Source: Mongoliitalea lutea (GTDB taxonomy: Bacteria; Bacteroidota; Bacteroidia; Cytophagales; Cyclobacteriaceae). From it: a stretch of DNA of 64,000 nt. The number at the start of each line of letters is the position of its first letter. Position 1 is the stretch's first letter. Under the pieces are notes generated by a model that was not told the DNA's origin, searched no databases, and saw only the letters and a program-made list of their open reading frames with translations. The stretch spans positions 124,650 to 188,649 of the forward strand of contig NZ_BMYF01000001.1 of assembly GCF_014652135.1 (NCBI RefSeq), in the 5' to 3' direction. Positions 54,446 through 60,990 of the stretch are shown here, piece by piece. The translations under genes and the position numbers were made by a program.

Positions 54446-54740
54446 GATAACTAATACTAATCACTTAATAACCAATCACTAAATCCCAAATAAACTAATC
54501 ACTTAATCACTAATCACTCAATAACTAATCACTAATAAACTAATCACCACATACAGCTTTATAACACCAATGGCTTGAATGACCAAGCAATTAATATCAA
54601 GTGAAACACAAATCAACTGAGCGCTGTAAAGTTCTTTAATCTGAAAAAATCCAATCCAATCAATCTGCGCCCAATCTGTTCAATCCCCTCGATATGCGAG
54701 AACCATTTACAGTTCTAAACCCTTGAAAATGAATAAAAAA

Positions 54741-54756
54741 TACCCTGATCAGGGTA
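54741..54756. promoter_or_regulatory. Perfect 16-bp palindrome upstream of the LuxR-type gene
   Basis: TACCCTGATCAGGGTA, 105 bp before the ATG of the LuxR-type regulator. A 12-bp part of it recurs in the orphan-promoter region near 25836-25850. It may be an operator. Confidence 0.5.
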
Positions 54757-54860
54757 TGGTATTCCATTTTTTTATCAATTATTTTTAACTGACAGAAGTT
54801 TAGTATAGCGAAACTCTTAGTGATTTTCGCTGATTTCATTTTGCCATCAAACCTATTATC

Positions 54861-55316
54861 ATGAATTTCTTTCATTATAAACACTCCCGGCAGAAGCATT
54901 TGCATAGCATCATGCTTCCCAGTATTGTTCTCACATTTATAGGTTCTAATTATCTATGCTTTGCAGAAGTAGGGCCATTACTGGAATGGAATACCTCCTT
55001 TTATTGGTTGTATTGGTTAATGGTTTTAGGTTTTTCTGTTTCATGGATTTATGCGGGAGCTATAAACAAAGAGTACCAAAAAGCGCAGGCTGTCATTTCA
55101 GAAACTGAAACAAAAGAAGCCATCCTCCAAGCCAAACTCAAAACCCTCTCCCGCAAAGAACGGGAAGTGCTCAACCTTAACCTCCAACACAAAAACAACC
55201 AACAAATCAGCGACGAGCTCTTTATCTCCCCCAGCACCCTCAAATCCCACATCAATCATATTTACAAGAAGTTGGAAGTGAGTAGAAGGCAGGAGATTTT
55301 GGAGTTTTTTGGGTAA
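54861..55316 (+). CDS. LuxR/NarL-type transcription regulator with membrane segments
   Basis: 151 residues. Two hydrophobic segments (about 18-36, 47-68) precede a coiled coil and a C-terminal GerE HTH domain: KTLSRKEREVLNLNLQHKNNQQISDELFISPSTLKSHINHIYKKLEV. A membrane-attached HTH without sensor or receiver domain is characteristic of Bacteroidota. A direct membrane-to-DNA switch is inferred. A good terminator follows. Confidence 0.8.
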   Translation: MNFFHYKHSRQKHLHSIMLPSIVLTFIGSNYLCFAEVGPLLEWNTSFYWLYWLMVLGFSVSWIYAGAINKEYQKAQAVISETETKEAILQAKLKTLSRKEREVLNLNLQHKNNQQISDELFISPSTLKSHINHIYKKLEVSRRQEILEFFG

Positions 55317-55323
55317 GGAAGGG

Positions 55324-55362
55324 GGTTGAAAAAGGGTTGAGGGGTGGATTTCAACCTTTTTT
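55324..55362 (+). terminator. Intrinsic terminator after the LuxR-type gene
   Basis: GGTTGAAA (55324-55331) pairs with TTTCAACC (55349-55356), followed by six Ts. Confidence 0.75.
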
Positions 55363-55588
55363 GGGGTGTTGATAAATTATTTTAATCAAGTTTTCTTAGG
55401 ATATTTAGTTTTTTCGAAAGGCTGTTCCCAATGACAACTTTATTATATGTTAGGCCAATGAATAAAAAAAAATTAATCTAAAAAAATCCATTAGAAGCTT
55501 CGCTACTAATTCCAAATTAGGTACATAGCGTAATAGATTGTTTGAGGTGAATAGTTGTGACCAAAATTAAAAACCAAATCATCAAAAT

Positions 55589-55852
55589 ATGAACGAGACA
55601 ATAAAAACTAATGTCGTTGCATATATTGCTTCTTTTGCAAATATGAAACCTTCTAATGTGACGGATGATTATATTCTAAAAAATCATCCTCTTAAACTTG
55701 ATGATGTTAAACTTGGTTTACTTGCAATTGCGTTAAGAGCATATTTAAAAAGTATTAATCCTGATGAGACTGTCTTAGCATCAGAGCTTCGAAAAAAGGA
55801 TATGGATGTCAAGAAAACTTATGAGCTTATTATCAAAAAAGCAGGGCTATGA
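55589..55852 (+). CDS. Small hypothetical protein, 87 aa, acyl-carrier-like layout
   Basis: Not recognised with confidence. The order helix (IKTNVVAYIASFANM), PSNVTDDYIL, long central helix (LKLDDVKLGLLAIALRAYL) and last helix (VKKTYELIIKKA) follows an acyl-carrier protein. The phosphopantetheine Ser of DSL is missing (KLDDV at that point), so it would not carry a cofactor. Alternatively it is an unrelated small helical protein. It overlaps the next gene by 4 bp (ATGA), so the two are translated together. Confidence 0.55.
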   Translation: MNETIKTNVVAYIASFANMKPSNVTDDYILKNHPLKLDDVKLGLLAIALRAYLKSINPDETVLASELRKKDMDVKKTYELIIKKAGL

Positions 55853-56754
55853 AAAAAATCTTCATTATTAGCATATTGATATTCTTATTTTCTGACCATC
55901 TTCTTGCTCAGGATTCCACATTCATTAAAATTAATAAATGGCTTACCGATAAAAATTTTGCCATAAGACAAACATTTGATGGTTCAAAAAATGAGAACAA
56001 GCCAGCAAGCATTTCCTTTCAAGAAAATCATAAAACCACTAATGACTTTTTTAATGCTGATATAGCAATAAAATTATCACAATTAGAACTATTGAAAAAT
56101 AAAGGATCAATTCTTTTATTTTATCCAAAAGTTGAGTGGCATAAATCAAATGATTCAACTGACTTGAAAAATAAATTAGATGGGGGATTAAATTTCGAAT
56201 TTATACCATTTGGTTTAAAAGCACCTAATATAGCTAACGGGCTTCCAAATGGGAAATTTGTTATTGCACCATATTTTATTGGAAATTCATCATTTAAAAG
56301 AAATTTTATAAATAATGTATATGAAACCAAGCTATCGCTTCAAGTTTCGCTTTCTAGTAACTACAGGTTTCTTCCGGGTTCATCAATTAGGGACAAAAAT
56401 GAAAATTTCCGAGCAAGATACTATCCATACTTCGGCATTGAATACAACTACCTGCCTGACTTGGTGACTAAAGGACAAACAGAAGATTTTTCAACTTTTT
56501 TTATTCGATTTTTTACTGAAATATGGGTAATACCACAAACATTACAAGTGAACATTGATGGAACATACAGAGAAATTATTAACAATTCTACATCACTAAG
56601 AACATCTCTGCCAATCTTAGCAAGTTCTGTTTATTTATATCCTGGTAAACAAGAATCATTAGGAATAGGCTATGAATATAAGCATGGGTATGATAACACA
56701 GGAACATTTCAATTGATGCAAATATCTTCCTTAAAATTATCATGGAAGATATGA
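55849..56754 (+). CDS. Exported hypothetical protein, strand-rich
   Basis: 301 residues with a signal peptide (MKKIFIISILIFLFSDHLLAQ). The mature protein is rich in alternating strands (GSILLFYPKVEWHK, NFEFIPFGLK, ETKLSLQVSLSSNYRF, YYPYFGIEYNYLP, ESLGIGYEYKHGYD) and ends in a hydrophobic/aromatic strand (SLKLSWKI), as in small outer membrane beta-barrels. No family was recognised. Its base composition is AT-rich compared with the housekeeping genes, as is that of the upstream partner. Confidence 0.65.
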   Translation: MKKIFIISILIFLFSDHLLAQDSTFIKINKWLTDKNFAIRQTFDGSKNENKPASISFQENHKTTNDFFNADIAIKLSQLELLKNKGSILLFYPKVEWHKSNDSTDLKNKLDGGLNFEFIPFGLKAPNIANGLPNGKFVIAPYFIGNSSFKRNFINNVYETKLSLQVSLSSNYRFLPGSSIRDKNENFRARYYPYFGIEYNYLPDLVTKGQTEDFSTFFIRFFTEIWVIPQTLQVNIDGTYREIINNSTSLRTSLPILASSVYLYPGKQESLGIGYEYKHGYDNTGTFQLMQISSLKLSWKI

Positions 56755-56970
56755 GAAATACTGCCCACAACATGTAGGGCTAAACCGAAGTGAACAACAG
56801 CGTAATTTCGGAATTATTCCCTGTCGATCCCAATTGCTCGGAACTAAGCAGGGTTGAGCGGAGATTTAGCTATGGGGATTAAAAGCTTGGAGTATATCCT
56901 GCTGGTTAAGTAATCTAGTTTCTTAAAGGAGGTTTTGATAGCGGTTAATTACTACTATCCTTTTTTTAGA

Positions 56971-57002
56971 GCCTTTTGCTTCATTGTTTGTAAGCAAAAG
57001 GC
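56971..57002. repeat. 11-bp perfect stem-loop
   Basis: GCCTTTTGCTT (56971-56981) and AAGCAAAAGGC (56992-57002) with a 10-nt loop. Confidence 0.7.
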
Positions 57003-57010
57003 TTCCCCTT

Positions 57011-57030
57011 GCTCAAATGAGCTGTTTTTT
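57011..57030 (+). terminator. Short intrinsic terminator
   Basis: GCTCA-AA-TGAGC followed by TGTTTTTT. It would end transcription coming from the left, possibly from the exported-protein gene or a small RNA. Confidence 0.5.
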
Positions 57031-57093
57031 AGGTTGTTGTAGGTGCTTTGAGTTCATTGTTAATGGTTAACGGAGGTACGATTGGATTCCACT

Positions 57094-58092
57094 TTAAACC
57101 GCTTTGAGTTCCATCGCAAAATCGTAAGAAATAAATTTTTTGCCATGAATATTTTCTAACCAACCTTTTTCAAGATGGCTGATTTCAACAATCCCATTTG
57201 TTGAAATGTCTTTGAATTGAGATGCGATATTTTCAAGGGTGGCCAGTTCTTCATTTGAAAAAACTTCTGAATTGAATGGTCTATCTTCTCTACCAATTAA
57301 TTTCTCTATCCTAATTCCATCTGCCTTATCTTCATAAAAAATATCTATCACATCATTTTCAGATAAATTTTCAAAGATGGTTTCAAACATATTGGGGACA
57401 GGTCCAAAATTTATTGCTTTGTACTTAACTCCGCTTATAGAATTTCCAAAATATTTGAAGTAAGAAAAATCTGCATAAAATAGCAACTTGTTCATCTTTG
57501 TTTTAAAGCATGGCGTTTTATGGGCAAAGAAAACAATCATTTCGACAAATTTTTCAAGATTTGGCTTACTATAGCCAGTCAAAATATTGGCCTCATCATC
57601 ACCCATTAAATAATCCTCGAGATTGATTAGTTTTTGTTTGTCTAAAGATATTAACCGATCAATTCTTTTTAGAAGATCAATTTTTGTATTCTCAGATTTC
57701 GGGGTCCAGTCCTCAACTAGGCTCCTAAATTTAAATGGGTCTCTTGCAAGTTTAATCAAATTGGCATTTGCCAAGGAAGGAAGTTCGCCCTTCTCATAAA
57801 GTCCGTATGTATTTTGACCGAAACCCAGAATTTCTCCCATCCTAATTGCGGAGAGACCATATTTTTCTCTTATTTCAATGATCTCTTCCCGTTGAGGAAT
57901 ATGATTTTTTGCCCGGTAGGCATGCTCTACCATCAACATATTGTATTCATCTAATTCTGTTGTGGTAAATTTCTCTCCGGTATCATCGCACAGGTAAAAT
58001 TGGAATCTTGTTTTAATTTCTTCCTTCCGAAAAGTGACAGTTCGTACCTCATGCTTTAAAGGCATTTCTTTTCCAGTGAATGGACTTTTCAT
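57094..58092 (-). CDS. Antitoxin: MqsA-like HTH with SocA/Panacea (DUF4065) domain
   Basis: 332 residues. The N terminus has a degenerate YgiT/MqsA zinc region (MKSPFTGKEM, LCDDTGEKFTT; most zinc Cys lost). An HTH of MqsA type follows at about 74-105 (YGLSAIRMGEILGFGQNTYGLYEKGELPS; NxxxxYEKG is the DNA-contact helix in MqsA). The C-terminal Panacea domain (about 180-300) reads FKTKMNKLLFYADFSYFKYFG and INFGPVPNMFETIFENL. Panacea domains neutralise many unrelated toxins. It lies 7 bp downstream of the MqsR-like gene. Confidence 0.85.
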   Translation of the reverse strand: MKSPFTGKEMPLKHEVRTVTFRKEEIKTRFQFYLCDDTGEKFTTTELDEYNMLMVEHAYRAKNHIPQREEIIEIREKYGLSAIRMGEILGFGQNTYGLYEKGELPSLANANLIKLARDPFKFRSLVEDWTPKSENTKIDLLKRIDRLISLDKQKLINLEDYLMGDDEANILTGYSKPNLEKFVEMIVFFAHKTPCFKTKMNKLLFYADFSYFKYFGNSISGVKYKAINFGPVPNMFETIFENLSENDVIDIFYEDKADGIRIEKLIGREDRPFNSEVFSNEELATLENIASQFKDISTNGIVEISHLEKGWLENIHGKKFISYDFAMELKAV

Positions 58093-58099
58093 AAAATGG

Positions 58100-58462
58100 T
58101 TATTTGAAAGGATATTTTATTTTTCGCTCTGCAAGATGAAATGAAATACAAAGGACTTTTGAACCTATTATCCCTTTTGTAATCTTTATATAGATCTCTT
58201 GCCCTTTTACAATTTTCCCAAAGACCCACATTTCTTTGGTACCGTGAATTTCCTCCGGTTTAGGACCTTCTGAGTAATCTTCAACAATTAATGCTTCTAA
58301 GATCTGCTCTCGATCCATCGGACGGATATCAAGCTGGGTAAGTGCTTCAAAGTTTTTTCCTCTATCATCAAGGAATAACACGCCCCAAACCTTCATTTTT
58401 TCCTTAAATTCTCTTAAGAATTGGCCGACTTTTTCTTCAGATGTGTTTTGCAAAGGTACCAC
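58100..58462 (-). CDS. MqsR-family toxin
   Basis: 120 residues. GTG start at 58462; a stop just upstream in frame leaves no ATG alternative. The C-terminal part MWVFGKIVKGQEIYIKIT, then VLCISFHLAERKIKYPFK, aligns with the MqsR core (W..V..G.VYLKIT...LIVSFKEK). VKVWGVLFLDDRGKNFEALTQLDI-like residues precede. MqsR proteins are mRNA interferases cutting mainly at GCU. Encoded upstream of its antitoxin, the order of mqsRA. Confidence 0.8.
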   Translation of the reverse strand: MVPLQNTSEEKVGQFLREFKEKMKVWGVLFLDDRGKNFEALTQLDIRPMDREQILEALIVEDYSEGPKPEEIHGTKEMWVFGKIVKGQEIYIKITKGIIGSKVLCISFHLAERKIKYPFK

Positions 58463-58495
58463 GATAAAGTGTTAAAAAACAAATTTATTAAAAAT

Positions 58496-58517
58496 AATTA
58501 ACCTTTAAAGGTTAATT
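58496..58517. promoter_or_regulatory. Perfect 22-bp palindrome with MqsA-type operator core
   Basis: Each half is AATTAACCTTT. It contains AACCT-N4-AGGTT, the spacing variant of the AACCT/AGGTT dyads recognised by E. coli MqsA. It lies 34 bp upstream of the toxin start and 51 bp upstream of the divergent RES-like gene, so it can control both. Confidence 0.75.
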
Positions 58518-58567
58518 TTGATTTCATTATTCTTTAATCGAAAACAAAGCTTAGAATTGAATTTGAG

Positions 58568-59485
58568 ATGAAACCTGAAATTTACCTTCCAAAAGCCGTA
58601 AAAATCCTTAGCCGATTAGATTTGACTAGAAATTATGAAGAAGTCATTCGGTCTGTTTTTGATCATGTGAAAAATGTAGGGACAATGGTGGTCACCTATA
58701 ATGCTGGAAAAGGGATATTGAGGGCAAGACCTATGGGAGACGGAGAACCAAGATTTTCCACGGTTTCGGATTTTTCATTCAAGCCACAACATTTGAACCG
58801 AGAGTTCCAAAGAGCAAGTACGCCAAGAAGGACCATGTTTTACGGATCCACGGTCAGAGAAGGTCTTAAACCCGGGGAAATAGATACTCCTAGATTGATA
58901 ACATTGGCAGAATCTATGCCTTGGATAAGGGATAAGACTGTCTCAGGAATTAAGAAAATAGCTTATGGGAAATGGATTACTCAAGAGCCATTAGAGTTAT
59001 TAGCAATTGCTAATAATAAAGGATTCCATGGAGTAAATTCCTTTTCAGAAGAGGTTTACCAAGCTTTTCTTAATAATCTTAATGCGCATAGTCTTGAATA
59101 CCGTAATGCTATACTTAGTTTTTACGATTATATGGCTCTAGAATTTTCCAAGGAAATAAAGAATTCACTTGACTATCAGGTTTCAGCAATATTTTCTGAT
59201 ATGATGTGTAATCATGCTAACATAGACGGAATTCTCTATCCAAGTTTCATGATGGAAGGTCAAGGACTAAATATTGCGATTAAACCGGAATCAATGAAAA
59301 AGTTAGGACTTTTTGCGGCTGGGGAATCTCTTATTTATAAGAATAAAGATCAAATGATGGTTGGCAATTCTGCCAGTATAGTATTGGATAGGAAAACTAT
59401 GAATTTTGAAATGAACGAGGATGAAAAGCACCTTGACGAAGTTCTAAAAATCATTGGTGTCAAATCACTTGATGAACTGATATAG
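58568..59485 (+). CDS. RES-domain-like protein (possible NAD+-degrading toxin family)
   Basis: 305 residues, cytoplasmic. The order of segments is like RES proteins: ILRARPMG, LNREFQRASTPRRTMFYGST (compare GRFNxPGxPxxY), a Glu in ITLAESMPW, then a late IDGILYPSFMMEGQGLNIAIKPES (compare DGIxYPS...G.N.AL.P). RES toxins degrade NAD+. This is longer than typical RES toxins (about 150-230) and no Xre antitoxin is next to it, so it may be a derived member. It is divergent from the MqsR/Panacea pair and shares the palindrome between them. Confidence 0.6.
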   Translation: MKPEIYLPKAVKILSRLDLTRNYEEVIRSVFDHVKNVGTMVVTYNAGKGILRARPMGDGEPRFSTVSDFSFKPQHLNREFQRASTPRRTMFYGSTVREGLKPGEIDTPRLITLAESMPWIRDKTVSGIKKIAYGKWITQEPLELLAIANNKGFHGVNSFSEEVYQAFLNNLNAHSLEYRNAILSFYDYMALEFSKEIKNSLDYQVSAIFSDMMCNHANIDGILYPSFMMEGQGLNIAIKPESMKKLGLFAAGESLIYKNKDQMMVGNSASIVLDRKTMNFEMNEDEKHLDEVLKIIGVKSLDELI

Positions 59486-59533
59486 CTTCACTTGGAATTA
59501 GGCATAGATTATAACTGAATCATTTAACCGCAC

Positions 59534-59558
59534 AGTATGTGCATTTTTTGCACATACT
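59534..59558. repeat. Hairpin 1: AGTATGTGCA-TTTTT-TGCACATACT
   Basis: Perfect 10-bp arms, 5-nt loop. No T-run after the stem, so it is not a classical terminator. Confidence 0.8.
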
Positions 59559-59572
59559 TACTCATTCTATCG

Positions 59573-59597
59573 AGCTATTTCCATTTTGGAAATAGCT
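59573..59597. repeat. Hairpin 2: AGCTATTTCC-ATTTT-GGAAATAGCT
   Basis: Perfect 10-bp arms, 5-nt loop, 14 bp after hairpin 1. Confidence 0.8.
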
Positions 59598-59816
59598 TAG
59601 CTTACATTACCTCCAACACACCCATCAAATTCCTTCTCCTTTTATATTCCGTTCTCAACATCTGAACTAGTTCTTGAACTTACAAAAGGTTTAATTTTTT
59701 CATAATCTTTAAGTAACCTACAATATTCTCATAGTGCCGATCTCCGGTATGGGCAGTTCTTGATTGATGCAGTTTATGAAATAGGCTGTAGCTTCATTGG
59801 AGTGTCTCCTAAACCA

Positions 59817-59843
59817 AAAAAAGAGGACATCCCTGCCCTCTTC
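59817..59843 (-). terminator. Intrinsic terminator of the DUF4625 lipoprotein gene
   Basis: On the minus strand AAGAGG (59843-59838) pairs with CCTCTT (59827-59822), followed by a run of seven Ts. Confidence 0.65.
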
Positions 59844-59951
59844 TAAATTTGAATAAATTCTTCTTGAGTAGATTGGAAAACTTTTCTAAAGTATAAGTCC
59901 CAACTAGCTAGTTCGCTTGTGAGCAAACGTTGGAAAAGTCCCCTATCACAA

Positions 59952-60902
59952 TCAATCTATATGCACTGTATAGGTCTTCTGTGTTACATTGCCTGCTACA
60001 TCCTCAACCCATACGATTAGGTCTAAGTGATCTTCTCCCGCAGGAACAGTAATAGCATTAGAACCAGTCAATAGATCTTCGAAACGTAAATCTGTGGTGT
60101 TTGGTAAAGTAGCACCGGACATACCTTGTCTCCAAGCAGAAGAACCCCAGATTCTTTCAGCAAACACCTCATCTGCCACTCTTGCCATAGCACTGTGGTT
60201 ATGATTATGCTCATGCTCCTCAGCCAGTCTAATCCACACAAAGCGGATATCTGAACTCAAAGAATGTGTACCCTTAGCAATACTTCCTCTTACATCTAAT
60301 AATTCACCAGCTTCAGCATCAATCTCGCCATTCTTCAAGTTGCTTACAGCCACTTGTGGGGCATAAGCACGCTCGATAAAGAAAGTCGCTAGATAGTTGC
60401 TGCCATCTGCGAAGCTTGTCTGGTTTCCATGAATATCTACAGCAGAAATGATAATATCATAAGGTCCAGCTAATACATTTCCCTGAACTCTGGAAGTAGG
60501 CCCCTCCCAATAAATATCAGTCGCTGTATTATCAACATTCAATCGCTTAGCTCCTTGTGGGAAACGGAAAGCAAAGTTTGCTGCATCTGCACTGTAAATA
60601 TCCTTCACATTCAGAGGCTCAAAAGAATTGGACATACGGGCATGGGTATGACCGTCAAAAGAATTATGGATATCTACCAATACCTGACCTATACCGGATT
60701 CATCTGTTACACTGAAACGAATGTGCATGTGGTCTGTAGTTGCAAGCCTCACCTCATTATTCGCAGGTCTAAATCCATCTCTGCCTTCTGCAAAAGCAAT
60801 TACCGGAGCTTCACGATCAGCAATCGCTGGATTATCATCATCCGTACAGGCCGAAAAAGCCAACACACCACCCATAGCTAGCAATCCTAGATACTTTCTC
60901 AT
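59952..60902 (-). CDS. His-rich DUF4625 lipoprotein
   Basis: 316 residues. Lipobox LAFSAC, then TDDDNP. Two DUF4625-like immunoglobulin-type beta domains: about 30-175 (APVIAFAEGRDGFRPANNEVRL, HIRFSVTDESGIGQVLVDIHNSFDGHTHARM) and 185-316 (VRGSIAKGTHSL, FVWIRLAEEHEHNHNHS). The His clusters (HGH..., EHEHNHNH) favour metal binding, most likely zinc. It is encoded directly after a TonB receptor, so it may feed that receptor metal at the cell surface. A TTTGCAA dyad precedes it. Confidence 0.85.
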   Translation of the reverse strand: MRKYLGLLAMGGVLAFSACTDDDNPAIADREAPVIAFAEGRDGFRPANNEVRLATTDHMHIRFSVTDESGIGQVLVDIHNSFDGHTHARMSNSFEPLNVKDIYSADAANFAFRFPQGAKRLNVDNTATDIYWEGPTSRVQGNVLAGPYDIIISAVDIHGNQTSFADGSNYLATFFIERAYAPQVAVSNLKNGEIDAEAGELLDVRGSIAKGTHSLSSDIRFVWIRLAEEHEHNHNHSAMARVADEVFAERIWGSSAWRQGMSGATLPNTTDLRFEDLLTGSNAITVPAGEDHLDLIVWVEDVAGNVTQKTYTVHID

Positions 60903-60928
60903 AGTTTATTTTTTGTTACAATGTTTAA

Positions 60929-60947
60929 TTTGCAATAATGTTGCAAA
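60929..60947. promoter_or_regulatory. Fur/Zur-type dyad upstream of the DUF4625 gene
   Basis: TTTGCAA-TAATG-TTGCAAA, 27 bp before the start codon. A close relative lies upstream of the TonB receptor. Confidence 0.6.
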
Positions 60948-60990
60948 TATAGAAAAGGCATTTGAAGCCACAAACTATTATTTCGTTTTT

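Larger units (their letters stand above)
54358..54860. other. 503-bp noncoding region: heptamer repeats and a palindromic site
   Basis: 54382-54445 is a 7-bp tandem repeat, and 54446-54548 is irregular CTAATCACTAA text. A perfect 16-bp palindrome lies at 54741-54756. No gene was seen. Confidence 0.6.
56755..57093. other. 339-bp noncoding region with several stem-loops
   Basis: Holds GCCCACA-ACA-TGTAGGGC-like dyad near 56764-56781, a perfect 11-bp-arm stem-loop at 56971-57002 and a terminator at 57011-57030. The piece 56820-56900 has paired ends (GATCCC against GGGGATT), which could be part of a structured RNA. No tRNA or rRNA was recognised. Confidence 0.5.
59486..59951. other. 466-bp noncoding region: two tandem hairpins and a terminator
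   Basis: Two perfect 10-bp-arm, 5-nt-loop hairpins (59534-59558, 59573-59597) sit behind the RES-like gene. A minus-strand terminator for the lipoprotein gene lies at 59817-59843. Nothing coding was seen in the rest. Confidence 0.6.

Noticed and set aside
54382-54548. CRISPR array
   Set aside because: The units are 7-11 bp and contiguous, with no spacers and no cas genes nearby.
56820-56900. 5S rRNA- or tRNA-like segment
   Set aside because: Some words look rRNA-like (GGAACTAAGCAGG), but no complete set of helices or conserved loops can be drawn.
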